This document shows, in pieces, positions 40,703 through 50,277 of a DNA stretch of 64,000 nt. The notes under the pieces are model-generated. The model did no database searches. It saw nothing but the letters and a program-made list of their open reading frames with translations, and was not told the origin of the DNA. Position 1 is the stretch's first letter. Each line of letters starts with the position of its first letter. A program made the translations under genes and the position numbers. The stretch comes from Anaerolineae bacterium (GTDB taxonomy: Bacteria; Chloroflexota; Anaerolineae; Promineifilales; Promineifilaceae): NCBI GenBank assembly GCA_030425205.1, contig JAUIAP010000004.1, forward strand, positions 248,001 through 312,000, read 5' to 3'.

Positions 40703-42712
40703 ATGAATCGTTTTTGGCTAATTGTGAGTTTAATCGTTATTTTGGTTGCGTGCGCTGCACCCCCACTGCCTGAGAGTTCGGGGCAGGTAAAGTTACCAAC
40801 TGTGGCACAACCGGCGACAGAAGTTGAGGGAGATTCGGCCGAATCTAACGCCGTCGTCCCAGTCGAAAATCAGGCAACCGAACTGGTAGCCAGCGGCGAA
40901 GAAGAGGTTCACAATGGACTGCCCGTCGGCTTTACAGCAAATGGGAACGCCTATATTGGCTCGTTAGACGCCCCAGTCGTCATCCACGAATACTCCGATT
41001 TCCAATGCCCCTACTGCCAGCGTTTCCACACACAAACGCTCTCCTCAATTCTCGAAAATGAAATCGCAAACGGTGAAGCCGTGCTGATCTTTAATGACTT
41101 CCCACTCAGCATCCATGCACAGGCTGAGACAGCCGCCAATGCGGCACGCTGCGCGGGCGAGCAGGGACCAGCCGCATTTTGGGCGATGCATGATGCGCTG
41201 TTTGATAACTTTGGCAGTTGGTCAGTTGCCGATCCAACAACTCAATTCATCAGCTATGCGACTGAAATTGGATTAGACAGCGACGCATTTGCCGAATGTC
41301 AAAACGAGCAACGCTTTGTCGACCAAGTCCGCACCGATTTGCGCAATGGCGAGGTAGCTGGTATTCGCGGTACACCGGGATTCGTGATCAATGGGGAGAT
41401 TTTGAGCGGGGCGCAGCCCTATGGCGCATTTGCTCAAGCAATTGACCGTGCTATTGCGGGGGAGCCAATTGTTCAAGCCCAACCGACAGCCGATCTAAGT
41501 GCCATTGAGATCGAAGAGCCAGAACGCTTTGAGCTATCCGACAACTTTGCAGGCGCCATGGGTGATCCCGATGCACCCGTCGTGATCGTCGAGTTTACCG
41601 ATTATCAATGCCCCTATTGCCAACGGCATTCATCAGAAACTTTGCCAACGTTGGTGCAAGAGTATATCGACACGGGGCGTGTCTATTACATTATGAAAGA
41701 TTTGCCGCTTGATCAGTTGCACCCATTGGCACGTGATGCGGCAATCGCGGCGCGCTGTGCAGGTCAACAGGATATGTATTGGGAAATGCACGACATCTTG
41801 TTTGAAGGGCAACAGCTTTGGGGCAATGCGAGCGACCTCTCCGCTACCTTTGTCTCCTATGCCAGTCAACTTAATCTCAACACAGACACTTTCACAGCTT
41901 GTCTAGATGACAGCAGCATAGCTGACGCAGTGCAGGCCAATTTTGACGAAGCGGCAAGCTTTGGCATAAGTGGAACACCCTTCTTCTTTGTCGATGGCTT
42001 CCCTGTGATCAATGGTGCACAGCCACTCGACGTCTTTGAGCAGGGCATTCAATTGGCGGAAGATGGCGAATTGGTTAACGCAATCATGGATGCACAGCGG
42101 CGACAACTGGCGGCGCAACAGCAGCAAGCCCAACAACAACCTGTTGGCCCAACTGCACCAGTTGATGTACCAATCGAAGGCGCCCATGCAATTGGCGATC
42201 CCAATGCACCCGTCACAATTGTCGAATACACCGACTACCAATGCCCCTACTGCTCACGCCACTATGCCCAAACATTTGGAGAGCTCAAGACACAATATGT
42301 GGACACGGGGGAAGTCTATTATGTCTTTAAAGATTTCCCACTCGAGCAAATTCACCCGCAGGCACGCACGGCCGCCTTTGCAGCCCGTTGTGCGGGAGAG
42401 CAAGATGCATTCTTAGCAATGCACGACAGTCTGTTTTCACGTCAGCAAGAGTGGAACGGGCGCAGTGATGCGGCCGATATTTTTAGTGGATTTGCCAATG
42501 ACCTCGGTCTTGATGTGGCCGCGTTTGACACCTGTTTAGACAGTCAAAAGTATAACGATGCGGTGCAGGCTGATTTGGATGAGGGGATCGAGTTTGGCGT
42601 GCGCGGAACGCCAGCCTTCTTTGTCAACGGCAGTTTTGTCAATGGTGCACAACCCTTGGGTGCATTCCAACAGGCTATTCAGGCAGCGAATGCCTCGCTT
42701 GAGAGCCAATAA
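40703..42712 (+). CDS. Lipoprotein with three tandem DsbA-type thioredoxin domains
   Basis: 669 residues. The signal peptide ends in a lipobox (IVILVACAA, Cys 17), so the protein is anchored outside the membrane. Three DsbA/DsbG-like domains follow, each with a CPYC active site: C102-C105 (SDFQCPYCQRFH), C303-C306 (TDYQCPYCQRHS) and C514-C517 (TDYQCPYCSRHY). Each has an expected cis-Pro loop (GIRGTPGFVING, GISGTPFFFVDG, GVRGTPAFFVNG) and the shared ARCAGEQ/ARCAGQQ block. Domain one is the most diverged. The likely role is disulfide formation or isomerisation in exported proteins. GGAG lies six bases before the ATG. Octamer at 40835. Confidence 0.9.
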   Translation: MNRFWLIVSLIVILVACAAPPLPESSGQVKLPTVAQPATEVEGDSAESNAVVPVENQATELVASGEEEVHNGLPVGFTANGNAYIGSLDAPVVIHEYSDFQCPYCQRFHTQTLSSILENEIANGEAVLIFNDFPLSIHAQAETAANAARCAGEQGPAAFWAMHDALFDNFGSWSVADPTTQFISYATEIGLDSDAFAECQNEQRFVDQVRTDLRNGEVAGIRGTPGFVINGEILSGAQPYGAFAQAIDRAIAGEPIVQAQPTADLSAIEIEEPERFELSDNFAGAMGDPDAPVVIVEFTDYQCPYCQRHSSETLPTLVQEYIDTGRVYYIMKDLPLDQLHPLARDAAIAARCAGQQDMYWEMHDILFEGQQLWGNASDLSATFVSYASQLNLNTDTFTACLDDSSIADAVQANFDEAASFGISGTPFFFVDGFPVINGAQPLDVFEQGIQLAEDGELVNAIMDAQRRQLAAQQQQAQQQPVGPTAPVDVPIEGAHAIGDPNAPVTIVEYTDYQCPYCSRHYAQTFGELKTQYVDTGEVYYVFKDFPLEQIHPQARTAAFAARCAGEQDAFLAMHDSLFSRQQEWNGRSDAADIFSGFANDLGLDVAAFDTCLDSQKYNDAVQADLDEGIEFGVRGTPAFFVNGSFVNGAQPLGAFQQAIQAANASLESQ

Positions 42713-42721
42713 TTTTGATAA

Positions 42722-42755
42722 CTGGGGCGATCGATGATCAATCGCCCCAGCTTTC
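42722..42755 (+). terminator. Intrinsic terminator of the triple-DsbA gene
   Basis: CTGGGGCGAT (42722-42731) pairs perfectly with ATCGCCCCAG (42741-42750) around nine bases, followed by CTTTCCCTTAC. The U-tract is weak, so termination efficiency is uncertain. Confidence 0.6.
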
Positions 42756-42811
42756 CCTTACTTTTTCAACATTCCCATCAACAGAATATTTTTCTAGCGT
42801 AACGGAGACGT

Positions 42812-43390
42812 TTAAGCTTGGATCTGCTTTTTCACTTCTTTAAATTGTCCAAAGTGACCAACTTCGTGCGAGAGACCGAGCAGAAATGCGCCAACTGCGT
42901 TGAGCTTACCTGTATATGCTTCAAAGCGTTCCGACATGCCTGTGCGGAAAACATCGAGATGGGGTGTATCGGGCCACGTGTCGAGATAGCTGTTACGAAT
43001 GCGGCGGCTCTCTTCTAAACGCTGGATACATTGCGCGTGCGTCGTAATATCTTTCCATGGTGTTTCATAGCGTGGGCGTTCTGAAAGTGGGTAGCCACGA
43101 GCGAGGATCGAGCTGAATGCGGCCCCCTCTTCGCTACTGGCCGTCACATGCGCAACCAAGTGTGCAAGACTCCAACCAATATGTTCTTCACCCTCAACGG
43201 CATAGGGATCTTCGGCCGTTTCATCAGTCGGTTCAAAGGTGACATCTGTATCAGATAGACCCTCCAAAAGGGTTATCATGCGGTCAATACTTTCATCTGA
43301 GGCATTGCGTAAATCGTCGCGTGTAACCGTTTCAGCCAGTTCGGAAATCTTTTTCTCGCGTGCGTCTACAGCGGTAAAGTCGATAATCAT
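42812..43390 (-). CDS. DinB-like (DinB_2 superfamily) protein
   Basis: 192 residues forming the four-helix bundle of the DinB/YfiT superfamily. The likely metal-binding histidines are in EEHIGWSLAHLVAHVTASSE and in LGLSHEVGHFGQFKEVKKQI. RPRYETPWKDITTHAQCIQR lies in the middle. Members act as thiol-dependent transferases or stress-induced proteins of unknown function. The catalytic identity cannot be told from sequence. It is a single gene with its own leader. Confidence 0.7.
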   Translation of the reverse strand: MIIDFTAVDAREKKISELAETVTRDDLRNASDESIDRMITLLEGLSDTDVTFEPTDETAEDPYAVEGEEHIGWSLAHLVAHVTASSEEGAAFSSILARGYPLSERPRYETPWKDITTHAQCIQRLEESRRIRNSYLDTWPDTPHLDVFRTGMSERFEAYTGKLNAVGAFLLGLSHEVGHFGQFKEVKKQIQA

Positions 43391-43482
43391 CGAGAATACT
43401 CCTTTTTTGAGATTGAACTGTAAGCATAACCGCTACATATCTATTTGGTGTAAGCGGGAAGAGGGTAAAGGACGGCTAATCG

Positions 43483-45270
43483 CTACGATTCTATGATTGC
43501 ATGACGGAAGGTATTTAGCTGCTCGTTGGAGCCGATGACGACGAGCGTATCATCGGCCGAAAGCGGATGCTCAGGATCAGGATTGAGATGCACATGTGGT
43601 TCGAGCGTTTCATCGTGACCATATCCTTCAATCAACCCAATCACACTCACATCAAACTGCTGCCGCAAGTCGAGTTCAACAAGGCTCTTACCCACCCACG
43701 CGCGAGGAACGCGCAAACGTTGCGTGCTGTAGCCGGGTAAAATTTCGCGCCCTTTGGTATGTTCGCGCTGCGTACGATAGATCGAGTTGCGGTGCGCAAG
43801 GATGGAGCACACAACAAGCATGATCAACGCAGGGGGCATATAGCGTGCGCCAAATAGCTCGACAGGCAGCAAGATGGCGGCCAGCGGCACATTGACTATC
43901 GAAACAAGGCTGGCCGTCATCGCTGGAATAATCAATGTTTGGGCAGGAATGCCCGTCAACTCACTCGCCCCGGCAGCCACCATTGTGCCAAAAAATATCG
44001 ACGGGACGAGTAAGCCAGCCGATCCGCCTGAACCTACCGTTGCAAGCGTCGCAATCATTTTGGCGAAGAGCGCAATCAGTGCGACGATAAAAACCAAATC
44101 GCCAGCAAGGGCCGCATCAATCGCTTCCTCACCTGCACCGAGAACCAGTGTCAGGGTATGTTCGGTCGCCTCGTGTGGAATCCAGCCCCACTGCGCTAAT
44201 AGCGGCAAGAGATAAAATACACTGATTGCCACGCCTCCCGTGACGAGCGCACCGATCAAATGTCGTTGGTAGACGTTTGGTTGACGGTGGTGAAAACCTT
44301 CTTCAAAGCTGTTGCGTAGCTGGCTGAAGTAGACACTAACGAACGAGATGACGACACCGACGGCGATAAGAACCGCATAGTAGCCCAGGTCACTGCGCGG
44401 CACGATCAAGGTGTCGACATGAAACAGCGCTGTGCTTTCTGGCGCAACAAGGCGCATCATGAAGAACGCTGTCAGGGCGGCAATTAAGGCATGGACGAGC
44501 CGCTCTACAACAGGTCGCCGTCGATACATCACCTCAATGGCAAAAAAGGCGGCAGCGAATGGTGCACCGAGCAGCGTAGAGACGGCCGCCGCGATACCAC
44601 ACAGCTGCGCCACTTGTAAATCATCGGTGTTTGAAGATTTCCACCAGTTCCAGAAGTAGGCTATCAATCCCACACGTTCGACCGTTGGGCGTGCGGCTGG
44701 ACGCGGCTTAAACAGTCCTGCTGCCGCACTTTCGCCGATCAACGTCACGCTCGCCTCAAGACCCCCGCTGCCACCACTGCCCAATGTGATGAGCGTGGCG
44801 ATAAATTTACGGATGACGAGTGTAAACGTTGGGAGCTTCCATCGAACATCGACTCCTTCCTCACCCATTACGGCGCGTTCAAACGTCGGCTCGGATGAAA
44901 AATAGAGCGAAATCGCGCGTTCAAGACCGTCCCCTTCAACATCGAGCAGTTCATGAATGTGTCCATCTGCGTCACGATAGTGCAATGTCGTCGAGCGATA
45001 GCGCACAATTGTCGCCACCAGTAGCGCACCTACGAGCAGCGGCACAAACAACAAAAATGGGGTTGACGCATGTTCAAGCCAGTGGATCAGTTCGTGAAAG
45101 ACAAAATGGACAGACGACTTGAGTGCAAAAACGATTGCCCAAACGACAATGCCAATCACGACAGATTGGAAAACCAACCGTCGTTCATCGCGATCAAATT
45201 GATCGGGCATCGTGCGGATTAAGTTGAGATATTTGATTGAGTCAATGAGAGAGCGGAGGATGCTACGCAT
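43483..45270 (-). CDS. ClC-type chloride channel/antiporter with C-terminal TrkA-C domain
   Basis: 595 residues with the ClC core. ITLGSGGSGGLEASVTLIGE is the GSGIP/GREGP-type ion-pathway block in a variant form. Other conserved stretches are SSNTDDLQVAQLCGIAAAVS, TLLGAPFAAAFFAIEV and ATVGSGGSAGLLVPSIFFGT. A soluble C-terminal domain (VPRAWVGKSLVELDLRQQFD, then VSVIGLIEGYG and ADDTLVVIGSNEQLN) matches the TrkA-C fold, so a ligand may gate transport. The start at 45270 (MRSILRSLID) is preferred because the longer frame runs into heptamer repeats. Octamer at 43553. Confidence 0.9.
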   Translation of the reverse strand: MRSILRSLIDSIKYLNLIRTMPDQFDRDERRLVFQSVVIGIVVWAIVFALKSSVHFVFHELIHWLEHASTPFLLFVPLLVGALLVATIVRYRSTTLHYRDADGHIHELLDVEGDGLERAISLYFSSEPTFERAVMGEEGVDVRWKLPTFTLVIRKFIATLITLGSGGSGGLEASVTLIGESAAAGLFKPRPAARPTVERVGLIAYFWNWWKSSNTDDLQVAQLCGIAAAVSTLLGAPFAAAFFAIEVMYRRRPVVERLVHALIAALTAFFMMRLVAPESTALFHVDTLIVPRSDLGYYAVLIAVGVVISFVSVYFSQLRNSFEEGFHHRQPNVYQRHLIGALVTGGVAISVFYLLPLLAQWGWIPHEATEHTLTLVLGAGEEAIDAALAGDLVFIVALIALFAKMIATLATVGSGGSAGLLVPSIFFGTMVAAGASELTGIPAQTLIIPAMTASLVSIVNVPLAAILLPVELFGARYMPPALIMLVVCSILAHRNSIYRTQREHTKGREILPGYSTQRLRVPRAWVGKSLVELDLRQQFDVSVIGLIEGYGHDETLEPHVHLNPDPEHPLSADDTLVVIGSNEQLNTFRHAIIES

Positions 45271-45340
45271 TTCCAGTGAACGACACAGCAGCAAACGATT
45301 CACCGTTTACTGCTGACCGTATCCTGTTTACTGTTCGCTT
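45271..45340. repeat. Heptamer-periodic palindrome between the ClC and M16 genes
   Basis: In-register heptamers CGTTTAC, TGCTGAC, CGTATCC, TGTTTAC, TGTTCGC run from 45304 to 45338. CAGCAGCAAACG (45287-45298) is inverted as CGTTTACTGCTG (45304-45315) with one mismatch. The element fills the gap and reaches into the end of the M16 gene. Confidence 0.6.
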
Positions 45341-46605
45341 GTTTTGGGGAGATATCGGCCGATTGTCCGATTGTCCCGACGCAGATACTTTGCACGCACG
45401 CGCTCTATATCTTCAAGCGTCACGTCTTCCAGTTTAGCCAAAGACGCTTCAAACCAACCGTAATCGCCCGTCACTGCCTCACCCATCCCCATCATCTGCG
45501 CTTGCCCCGTAATGCTTTCACTCGACTGAATAAACGAAACTTTCGTGCGCTTGATCGCTTTATCGAGTTCAGCTTGCGTCAATGGCTCACTGGCTAAGCG
45601 ATCAATTTCTGCGTCAAGTGCGGCTTCAAGATCGGCGATTTCAACATCGGGGCGCACAACGGCCGTAATGCTAAACAGGAATGGATCGATGGTAGGTGTG
45701 AGTCCACCTTGCACACCGACGGCAAGCCCTTTTGAAACGAGTGCTTTATAGAGACGTGAGCTTTTGTTCGATCCGCTGCCCCCAAACATGCCGAGACTGC
45801 CGCCGCCGCTAAACGCCGCATTGAGCAGCGCAAGGGGTAGATAATCGGGATCGTCGGCCGCAGGCGCCTTGTAGCTAACGACAAGATACGTGGTGTCGCC
45901 AGTGCCAACGATGTTGGTCTGACGTTCGCCGCGCTGTGCGGGTTCGACGCGCACAACGGGGGGGACGGGGTCACTTGGCGCAATGCCACCAAAATAGTGT
46001 TCGATTTTGGCAAGCATTTCATCGCTGTCAAAGTCACCAACGGCGATGGCGACCGCGTTGTTGGGCGCATAGTGTCGCTGGTAGAAATTGTATAGGTCGT
46101 CGCGGGTCATCGTTGTCAGGTCAACTTCGTCACCAATTGTTTCATGATGGTAGGGATGGACACGAAATGCGGTCGCTTGCAGCTCTTCATAGAGGAGGAA
46201 AGTCGGCCGATTTTCATACATGTGTCGCTCTGACAGGATTACCGTGCGCTCCGATTCGGTCGCCTCTTCCGACATAATCGTGTTGACCATGCGATCAGAC
46301 TCTAAACGTAGGGCAAGATCGATACGGTCAGCGGGCAGCGTCTCATAGTATGCGGTGAAGTCGATCCACGTAAATGCATTCCAGCGACCACCTTCGCGTG
46401 AGACAGTTGTATCGAGTGTGCCGGGTGGAAAGTTGGGCGTCCCCTTGAACATCATGTGTTCAACCCAATGTGCGCTACCCGTGATGCCGGGAATTTCATT
46501 GCGGCTGCCGACCTTATACCAAACCCAAAAGCTGGCGACAGGGGCGTGGTGCATCTCTTTGAGGATAACGGTTAGACCGTTGGCGAGTTGTGTTTTTGTG
46601 ACCAT
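45328..46605 (-). CDS. M16 family zinc metallopeptidase
   Basis: About 425 residues from MVTKTQLANGLTVILKEMHH. The inverted zinc motif HXXEH is present as GSAHWVEHMMFKG, with a downstream metal-ligand Glu in ESERTVILSER. The usual GGRWNAFTWIDFTAYYETLP block and the second inactive half (PDYLPLALLNAAFSGGGSLG) are there. M16 peptidases degrade small peptides or process signal peptides; the single-chain size of about 425 suggests it acts as a homodimer or with a partner. No signal peptide was seen. Octamers at 45355 and 46203. Confidence 0.9.
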   Translation of the reverse strand: MVTKTQLANGLTVILKEMHHAPVASFWVWYKVGSRNEIPGITGSAHWVEHMMFKGTPNFPPGTLDTTVSREGGRWNAFTWIDFTAYYETLPADRIDLALRLESDRMVNTIMSEEATESERTVILSERHMYENRPTFLLYEELQATAFRVHPYHHETIGDEVDLTTMTRDDLYNFYQRHYAPNNAVAIAVGDFDSDEMLAKIEHYFGGIAPSDPVPPVVRVEPAQRGERQTNIVGTGDTTYLVVSYKAPAADDPDYLPLALLNAAFSGGGSLGMFGGSGSNKSSRLYKALVSKGLAVGVQGGLTPTIDPFLFSITAVVRPDVEIADLEAALDAEIDRLASEPLTQAELDKAIKRTKVSFIQSSESITGQAQMMGMGEAVTGDYGWFEASLAKLEDVTLEDIERVRAKYLRRDNRTIGRYLPKTSEQ

Positions 46606-46659
46606 GAGTGTAGAGCGGAGCATTATCCGCATGAGGCAAACGGACTGAAATCCGTTCAA

Positions 46660-47454
46660 CTAGATAGAAATCGGTGCCTTGATGTGGGGATGATACTGGT
46701 AATTTTCCAATCTGAAATCATCATACGTGAACTCAAAGATAGATGTTACGTCTGGATTGAGGCACATTTTGGGCAGTGGGTGTGGCTTGCGCGTCAGTTG
46801 GAGGCGTGCTTGATCGAGATGATTGCGATAGAGATGCGTGTCCCCAAAGGTATGCACAAAATCTCCCGCCTCTAATCCCGTCACTTGTGCCAGCATCATT
46901 GTGAGCAAAGCGTACGAAGCGATGTTGAACGGAACACCTAGAAACACGTCGGCACTGCGTTGATAGAGTTGACACGACAGTTTGCCGTCTGCCACGTAGA
47001 ACTGAAATAGGCAGTGACAGGGCGATAATGCCATTTTGGGCAAGTCGGCAACATTCCATGCATTGACAATATGGCGGCGCGAATTTGGGTTATTTTGGAT
47101 ACTGTTAACAACCTGCGCGATCTGATCGACGACAATGCCATCCGCCCCTTCCCATGATCGCCATTGCTTGCCATAAACAGGGCCGAGATCACCATTTTCA
47201 TCCGCCCACTCATCCCAGATGCGAACTTTATGCTCTTTAAGATAGCTGATATTCGTGTCACCTTGCAGGAACCAGAGCAGTTCATGGATGATCGAACGCA
47301 GATGGGTCTTTTTTGTTGTGACAAGGGGGAAACCAGCGGCAAGGTCAAAGCGCATTTGATAGCCAAAGACGCTGCGCGTGCCTGTGCCAGTGCGATCGCC
47401 GCGATCTGTGCCGTGATCGAGAATGTGTTGAAGGAGGTCTAGATATTGTTGCAT
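46660..47454 (-). CDS. thyA: Thymidylate synthase
   Basis: Converts dUMP to dTMP using methylene-tetrahydrofolate. The 264 residues equal the E. coli enzyme length. Visible motifs are [40 protein letters not shown], the nucleophile Cys146 in [13 protein letters not shown], and [20 protein letters not shown]. The last residues are KAPISI, close to the usual KAPVAI. No folA was seen nearby. Gene order on this strand is trpA, thyA, M16 peptidase, ClC channel. Confidence 0.96.
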   Translation of the reverse strand: MQQYLDLLQHILDHGTDRGDRTGTGTRSVFGYQMRFDLAAGFPLVTTKKTHLRSIIHELLWFLQGDTNISYLKEHKVRIWDEWADENGDLGPVYGKQWRSWEGADGIVVDQIAQVVNSIQNNPNSRRHIVNAWNVADLPKMALSPCHCLFQFYVADGKLSCQLYQRSADVFLGVPFNIASYALLTMMLAQVTGLEAGDFVHTFGDTHLYRNHLDQARLQLTRKPHPLPKMCLNPDVTSIFEFTYDDFRLENYQYHPHIKAPISI

Positions 47455-47522
47455 GATGGGAGATTGCTGTAATTACAGAATTTATACCTGGTGGATCATA
47501 GAAGTCGCACCACGATTCTGCG

Positions 47523-48314
47523 CTACTTTGTTAAACCTGCGCGGAGAGATTTGGTGAATTCGGCCGATCCCGCCACCCCACCCGCATCAAACGCTTCAAT
47601 CAATGCGCTCCCAACAATCACACCGTCGGCAAATGCACCGACTTGACCCGCCTGTTCTGCATCACTGATGCCAAACCCAACAGCGACCGGAACCGTTGCT
47701 CTTGCACGCACATCACGTACAAACTCGTCCAAACCGACTCGTACCTCAGTGCGTGCGCCCGTTACGCCTGTTAGGCTGACCATATAGATAAAACCTGTAG
47801 CACGTTCTGCAACCGTTTGAATCCGTTCACTTGTGCTGGTGGGTGCGAGAAAGTGGATATAGGCAAGTCCATTTTCGGCGGCGAGTTGCTCAATTTCGGC
47901 CGATTCCTCCGGCGGTAAGTCTGGCACGATAAATCCATCTACCCCAGCGGCCCGCGCATCGCGTATAAAGCCTTCGATCCCATACGCCATGATCGGATTC
48001 ATATAACCCATCAGCACGGCGGGCGTTTCCATACCTGAATCACGTAACTCGCGCACCATCGCAAGACAATTTCTTACCGTTGTGCCTGCTTCCAATGCTT
48101 GTTGCGTGCTGCGCTGAATCGTTGGCCCATCTGCAATGGGATCGCTAAACGGCACGCCGAGTTCAAATAAATCGGCGTACTGTGCCACCGCTTGTACCGC
48201 TGCGACTGATTGTTCACGATTGGGATAGCCCAGCGTGAAGTAAGGCATTAGAGCGGCAGATTGGGTCAAATATGCCTGTTCAAATGCGCGCTTAATACGC
48301 TCAATTCCCTGCAT
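47523..48314 (-). CDS. trpA: Tryptophan synthase alpha subunit
   Basis: The alpha subunit cleaves indole-3-glycerol phosphate and passes indole to TrpB. The catalytic Glu and Asp lie in LFELGVPFSDPIADGPTIQR, the standard TrpA signature. VDGFIVPDLPPEESAEIEQL, FIYMVSLTGVTGAR and PVAVGFGISDAEQAG complete the barrel. Length (263) is normal. The other trp genes are not in the window, so the pathway is split or lies beyond it. Octamers at 47560 and 47896, both read as Ser-Ala-Glu. Confidence 0.96.
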   Translation of the reverse strand: MQGIERIKRAFEQAYLTQSAALMPYFTLGYPNREQSVAAVQAVAQYADLFELGVPFSDPIADGPTIQRSTQQALEAGTTVRNCLAMVRELRDSGMETPAVLMGYMNPIMAYGIEGFIRDARAAGVDGFIVPDLPPEESAEIEQLAAENGLAYIHFLAPTSTSERIQTVAERATGFIYMVSLTGVTGARTEVRVGLDEFVRDVRARATVPVAVGFGISDAEQAGQVGAFADGVIVGSALIEAFDAGGVAGSAEFTKSLRAGLTK

Positions 48315-48328
48315 AAACTGTTGTCCTT

Positions 48329-48356
48329 AAAAATAGACTCCCGCACGTGCGGGAGT
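48329..48356 (-). terminator. Intrinsic terminator of the sigma/MscS operon
   Basis: A perfect 20-base palindrome (48337-48356, arms ACTCCCGCAC and GTGCGGGAGT) is followed on the minus strand by CTATTTTTAAGG. It lies 45 bases after the MscS stop at 48402. Confidence 0.8.
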
Positions 48357-48401
48357 GAGACGTTAAATCGATAAGATTGTAATGAATTGTGCCACGCTTG
48401 G

Positions 48402-49262
48402 CTATGCGATTGGGGTCGAAGAATCATCTGCTAATCCCAATAGATCATCTTCGCGCTTCTTGATTGTCCCTTCCGTCAGGCGTGTGTTGGGAATCGTGAC
48501 GCGATCTCGACCGACGCGCAGTTCAGAGTTGAGCGTTCCAATCCCCTCAATCATCCCGTCTTCTCCGTCAATTTCGATCACATCGCCCGGCTCAAAAAGC
48601 TCGCGTGCATAAAATCCCGCCAGCACATTGCGTGTTACGGTGCGTCCCCCTAACCCAAATGCCAGCGCCAAGCCACCGATAATGATAATGATCGTGCTGC
48701 TCAAAATTGTGCTAACAACGCTTGTATCCAAGCCGATCTGCTCCATCACAATGATGACGACAAATGCAATGATTAAGGATCGCACGATGCTACCCAACGT
48801 TTCATGAAACTCGATCCCAATCGCTTCCATCGCCCCACTGACTGCATTGCCTGCAAAGCGTGCAAACATAATACCCAAAATTAAGAGGACGAGACTAACG
48901 ATGCCAACTGGCAGAAATTCGATCAAGCTCTGGATGGGTTGTAGTAACTCTCCCAGCTCCATCGCCTTAAATCCCTCTAAGATGAAGGACAAGAATATGT
49001 ACCAATAGAGCAGTAACGCAACAAGCTCAGACGGTGTCTGCTTAATGTTGGCCGACGCAAGACCTTCCGTTATCCCAATCTTGGCAACGGCGCGATCAAG
49101 TCCCGCTGTTCTAGCGACACGTCCCACAACCCAACGAACAATCCGTGAAATGAGCCAACCAATCGCAATTATTACTAACCCGGTAATGAAGTTGGGAATA
49201 AAGTTTGTAAAGCTGGTGTAGAGGTCCAGCAGAATGTCTTGAACGGTCTGTGCAATCCCCAT
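48402..49262 (-). CDS. MscS-type mechanosensitive ion channel
   Basis: 286 residues. The N-terminal part has about four membrane helices (FIPNFITGLVIIAIGWLISR first), and helix TM3 is the pore. The MscS beta domain is clear: TIIIIIGGLALAFGLGGRTV, TRNVLAGFYARELFEPGDVI and EIDGEDGMIEGIGTLNSELR, followed by GRDRVTIPNTRLTEGTIKK. It releases solutes on hypo-osmotic shock. The C-terminal tail is shorter than in E. coli MscS. It is the last gene of an operon headed by an ECF sigma factor. Confidence 0.88.
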   Translation of the reverse strand: MGIAQTVQDILLDLYTSFTNFIPNFITGLVIIAIGWLISRIVRWVVGRVARTAGLDRAVAKIGITEGLASANIKQTPSELVALLLYWYIFLSFILEGFKAMELGELLQPIQSLIEFLPVGIVSLVLLILGIMFARFAGNAVSGAMEAIGIEFHETLGSIVRSLIIAFVVIIVMEQIGLDTSVVSTILSSTIIIIIGGLALAFGLGGRTVTRNVLAGFYARELFEPGDVIEIDGEDGMIEGIGTLNSELRVGRDRVTIPNTRLTEGTIKKREDDLLGLADDSSTPIA

Positions 49263-49267
49263 GAGCG

Positions 49268-49594
49268 TTAATCCTTTTGTTCGTGGCTGCCAAGCAGTGG
49301 GCGCACCATCGCTAACAGTACCTGCATAAAACCTTCCGTTCCCAACTTAACCGTTTTGGCGGCGAAGCTATCACGCTGTAATCGGCCGAAAACCTTGCGG
49401 CGCAGCAACGCTGCCTCATTCGCTGTCAAACCCGGTAAATCAATCTCTGTCTCATCTGTCAACTGGTCATCCCCTTCATCTAACCAGAGTTGACTTAGGT
49501 GCGACAGATAGGCAGCACTTTCAGCCAGATTTTCTGCAATGAAGGCCATCTCTTCAGTTGTGAGTTCGGTTGATGGATCTGTCCCTTCTGCCAT
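49268..49594 (-). CDS. Hypothetical protein between sigma factor and MscS; possible regulator
   Basis: 108 residues, soluble, acidic N-terminal half with helices (TTEEMAFIAENLAESAAYLS) and a more basic C-terminal half (AALLRRKVFGRLQRDSFAAK). No domain was recognised. It starts five bases after the sigma factor stop and ends five bases before the channel gene, so it belongs to the same operon. By position it could be an anti-sigma or accessory factor for the sigma factor, but it has no membrane helix or zinc-finger anti-sigma motif. Octamer at 49382 (VFGRLQR). Confidence 0.55.
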   Translation of the reverse strand: MAEGTDPSTELTTEEMAFIAENLAESAAYLSHLSQLWLDEGDDQLTDETEIDLPGLTANEAALLRRKVFGRLQRDSFAAKTVKLGTEGFMQVLLAMVRPLLGSHEQKD

Positions 49595-49599
49595 TCGTT

Positions 49600-50199
49600 T
49601 TACTCCACACTTGCCATCTTATTATAACTTATCTTCAAGGAAGCTCGCGCACGCTGCACGCGCATCTTAGCAGCGGAAAGGCTTATATCTAGCTCATCCG
49701 CGATTTCTGCATAGGGTCGCCCTTCGATATCTTTCAGCAGCAAGATCTGAAACTCAGAAGGAGACAACTGCTTTAATGCGTCCGCAAGCATCTCGCTGCG
49801 CACATGCTTTTGAGTAATCTCTTCAACATTTTGTCCAGAGGGGATAAATTCAGCCGCAGTTTCCAATGGGGTTGGGCTTTCTTGCGGCCGACGAGAGCGG
49901 TAACGAATCTCATTGCGGCTCGTGTTGATCGCAATGCGATAGACCCATGTTTTGAATGATGAGCGCCCCTCAAATTTCTTGAGGTTGCGATATGCTCGTA
50001 AGAAGACCTCTTGCGTCAGGTCGTCGGCATCATCCCCATTTTTCAAGAAATTATAACAGACCCGCCACACCGTCGTCTGGTGGCGTTCCATTAATAAACG
50101 AAATGGACGATCATCCCGATCACCACGCTTCTGGGCGAGTTCAACCAATTGATCATCGGTGAGTTCGCCAAAGTTAGCTGGAGTCAGGTGACCGTCCAT
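49600..50199 (-). CDS. ECF-type RNA polymerase sigma factor
   Basis: 199 residues with both conserved regions. Region 2: FRLLMERHQTTVWRVCYNFL, DADDLTQEVFLRAYRNLKKF and FKTWVYRIAINTSRNEIR. Region 4: LKQLSPSEFQILLLKDIEGR and PYAEIADELDISLSAAKMRV with the helix-turn-helix. It directs RNA polymerase to a set of target promoters, here presumably membrane or osmotic stress genes. It heads an operon with a hypothetical protein and an MscS channel, and a second MscS-like gene lies directly upstream. A typical anti-sigma factor is not adjacent. Confidence 0.93.
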   Translation of the reverse strand: MDGHLTPANFGELTDDQLVELAQKRGDRDDRPFRLLMERHQTTVWRVCYNFLKNGDDADDLTQEVFLRAYRNLKKFEGRSSFKTWVYRIAINTSRNEIRYRSRRPQESPTPLETAAEFIPSGQNVEEITQKHVRSEMLADALKQLSPSEFQILLLKDIEGRPYAEIADELDISLSAAKMRVQRARASLKISYNKMASVE

Positions 50200-50277
50200 A
50201 TTTAGGAGCGGATATCTTTAGATACTGCCTCTGGGATAATTAAATTTATCGCGTAGGCATGGCATCTCTGAAGGAGA

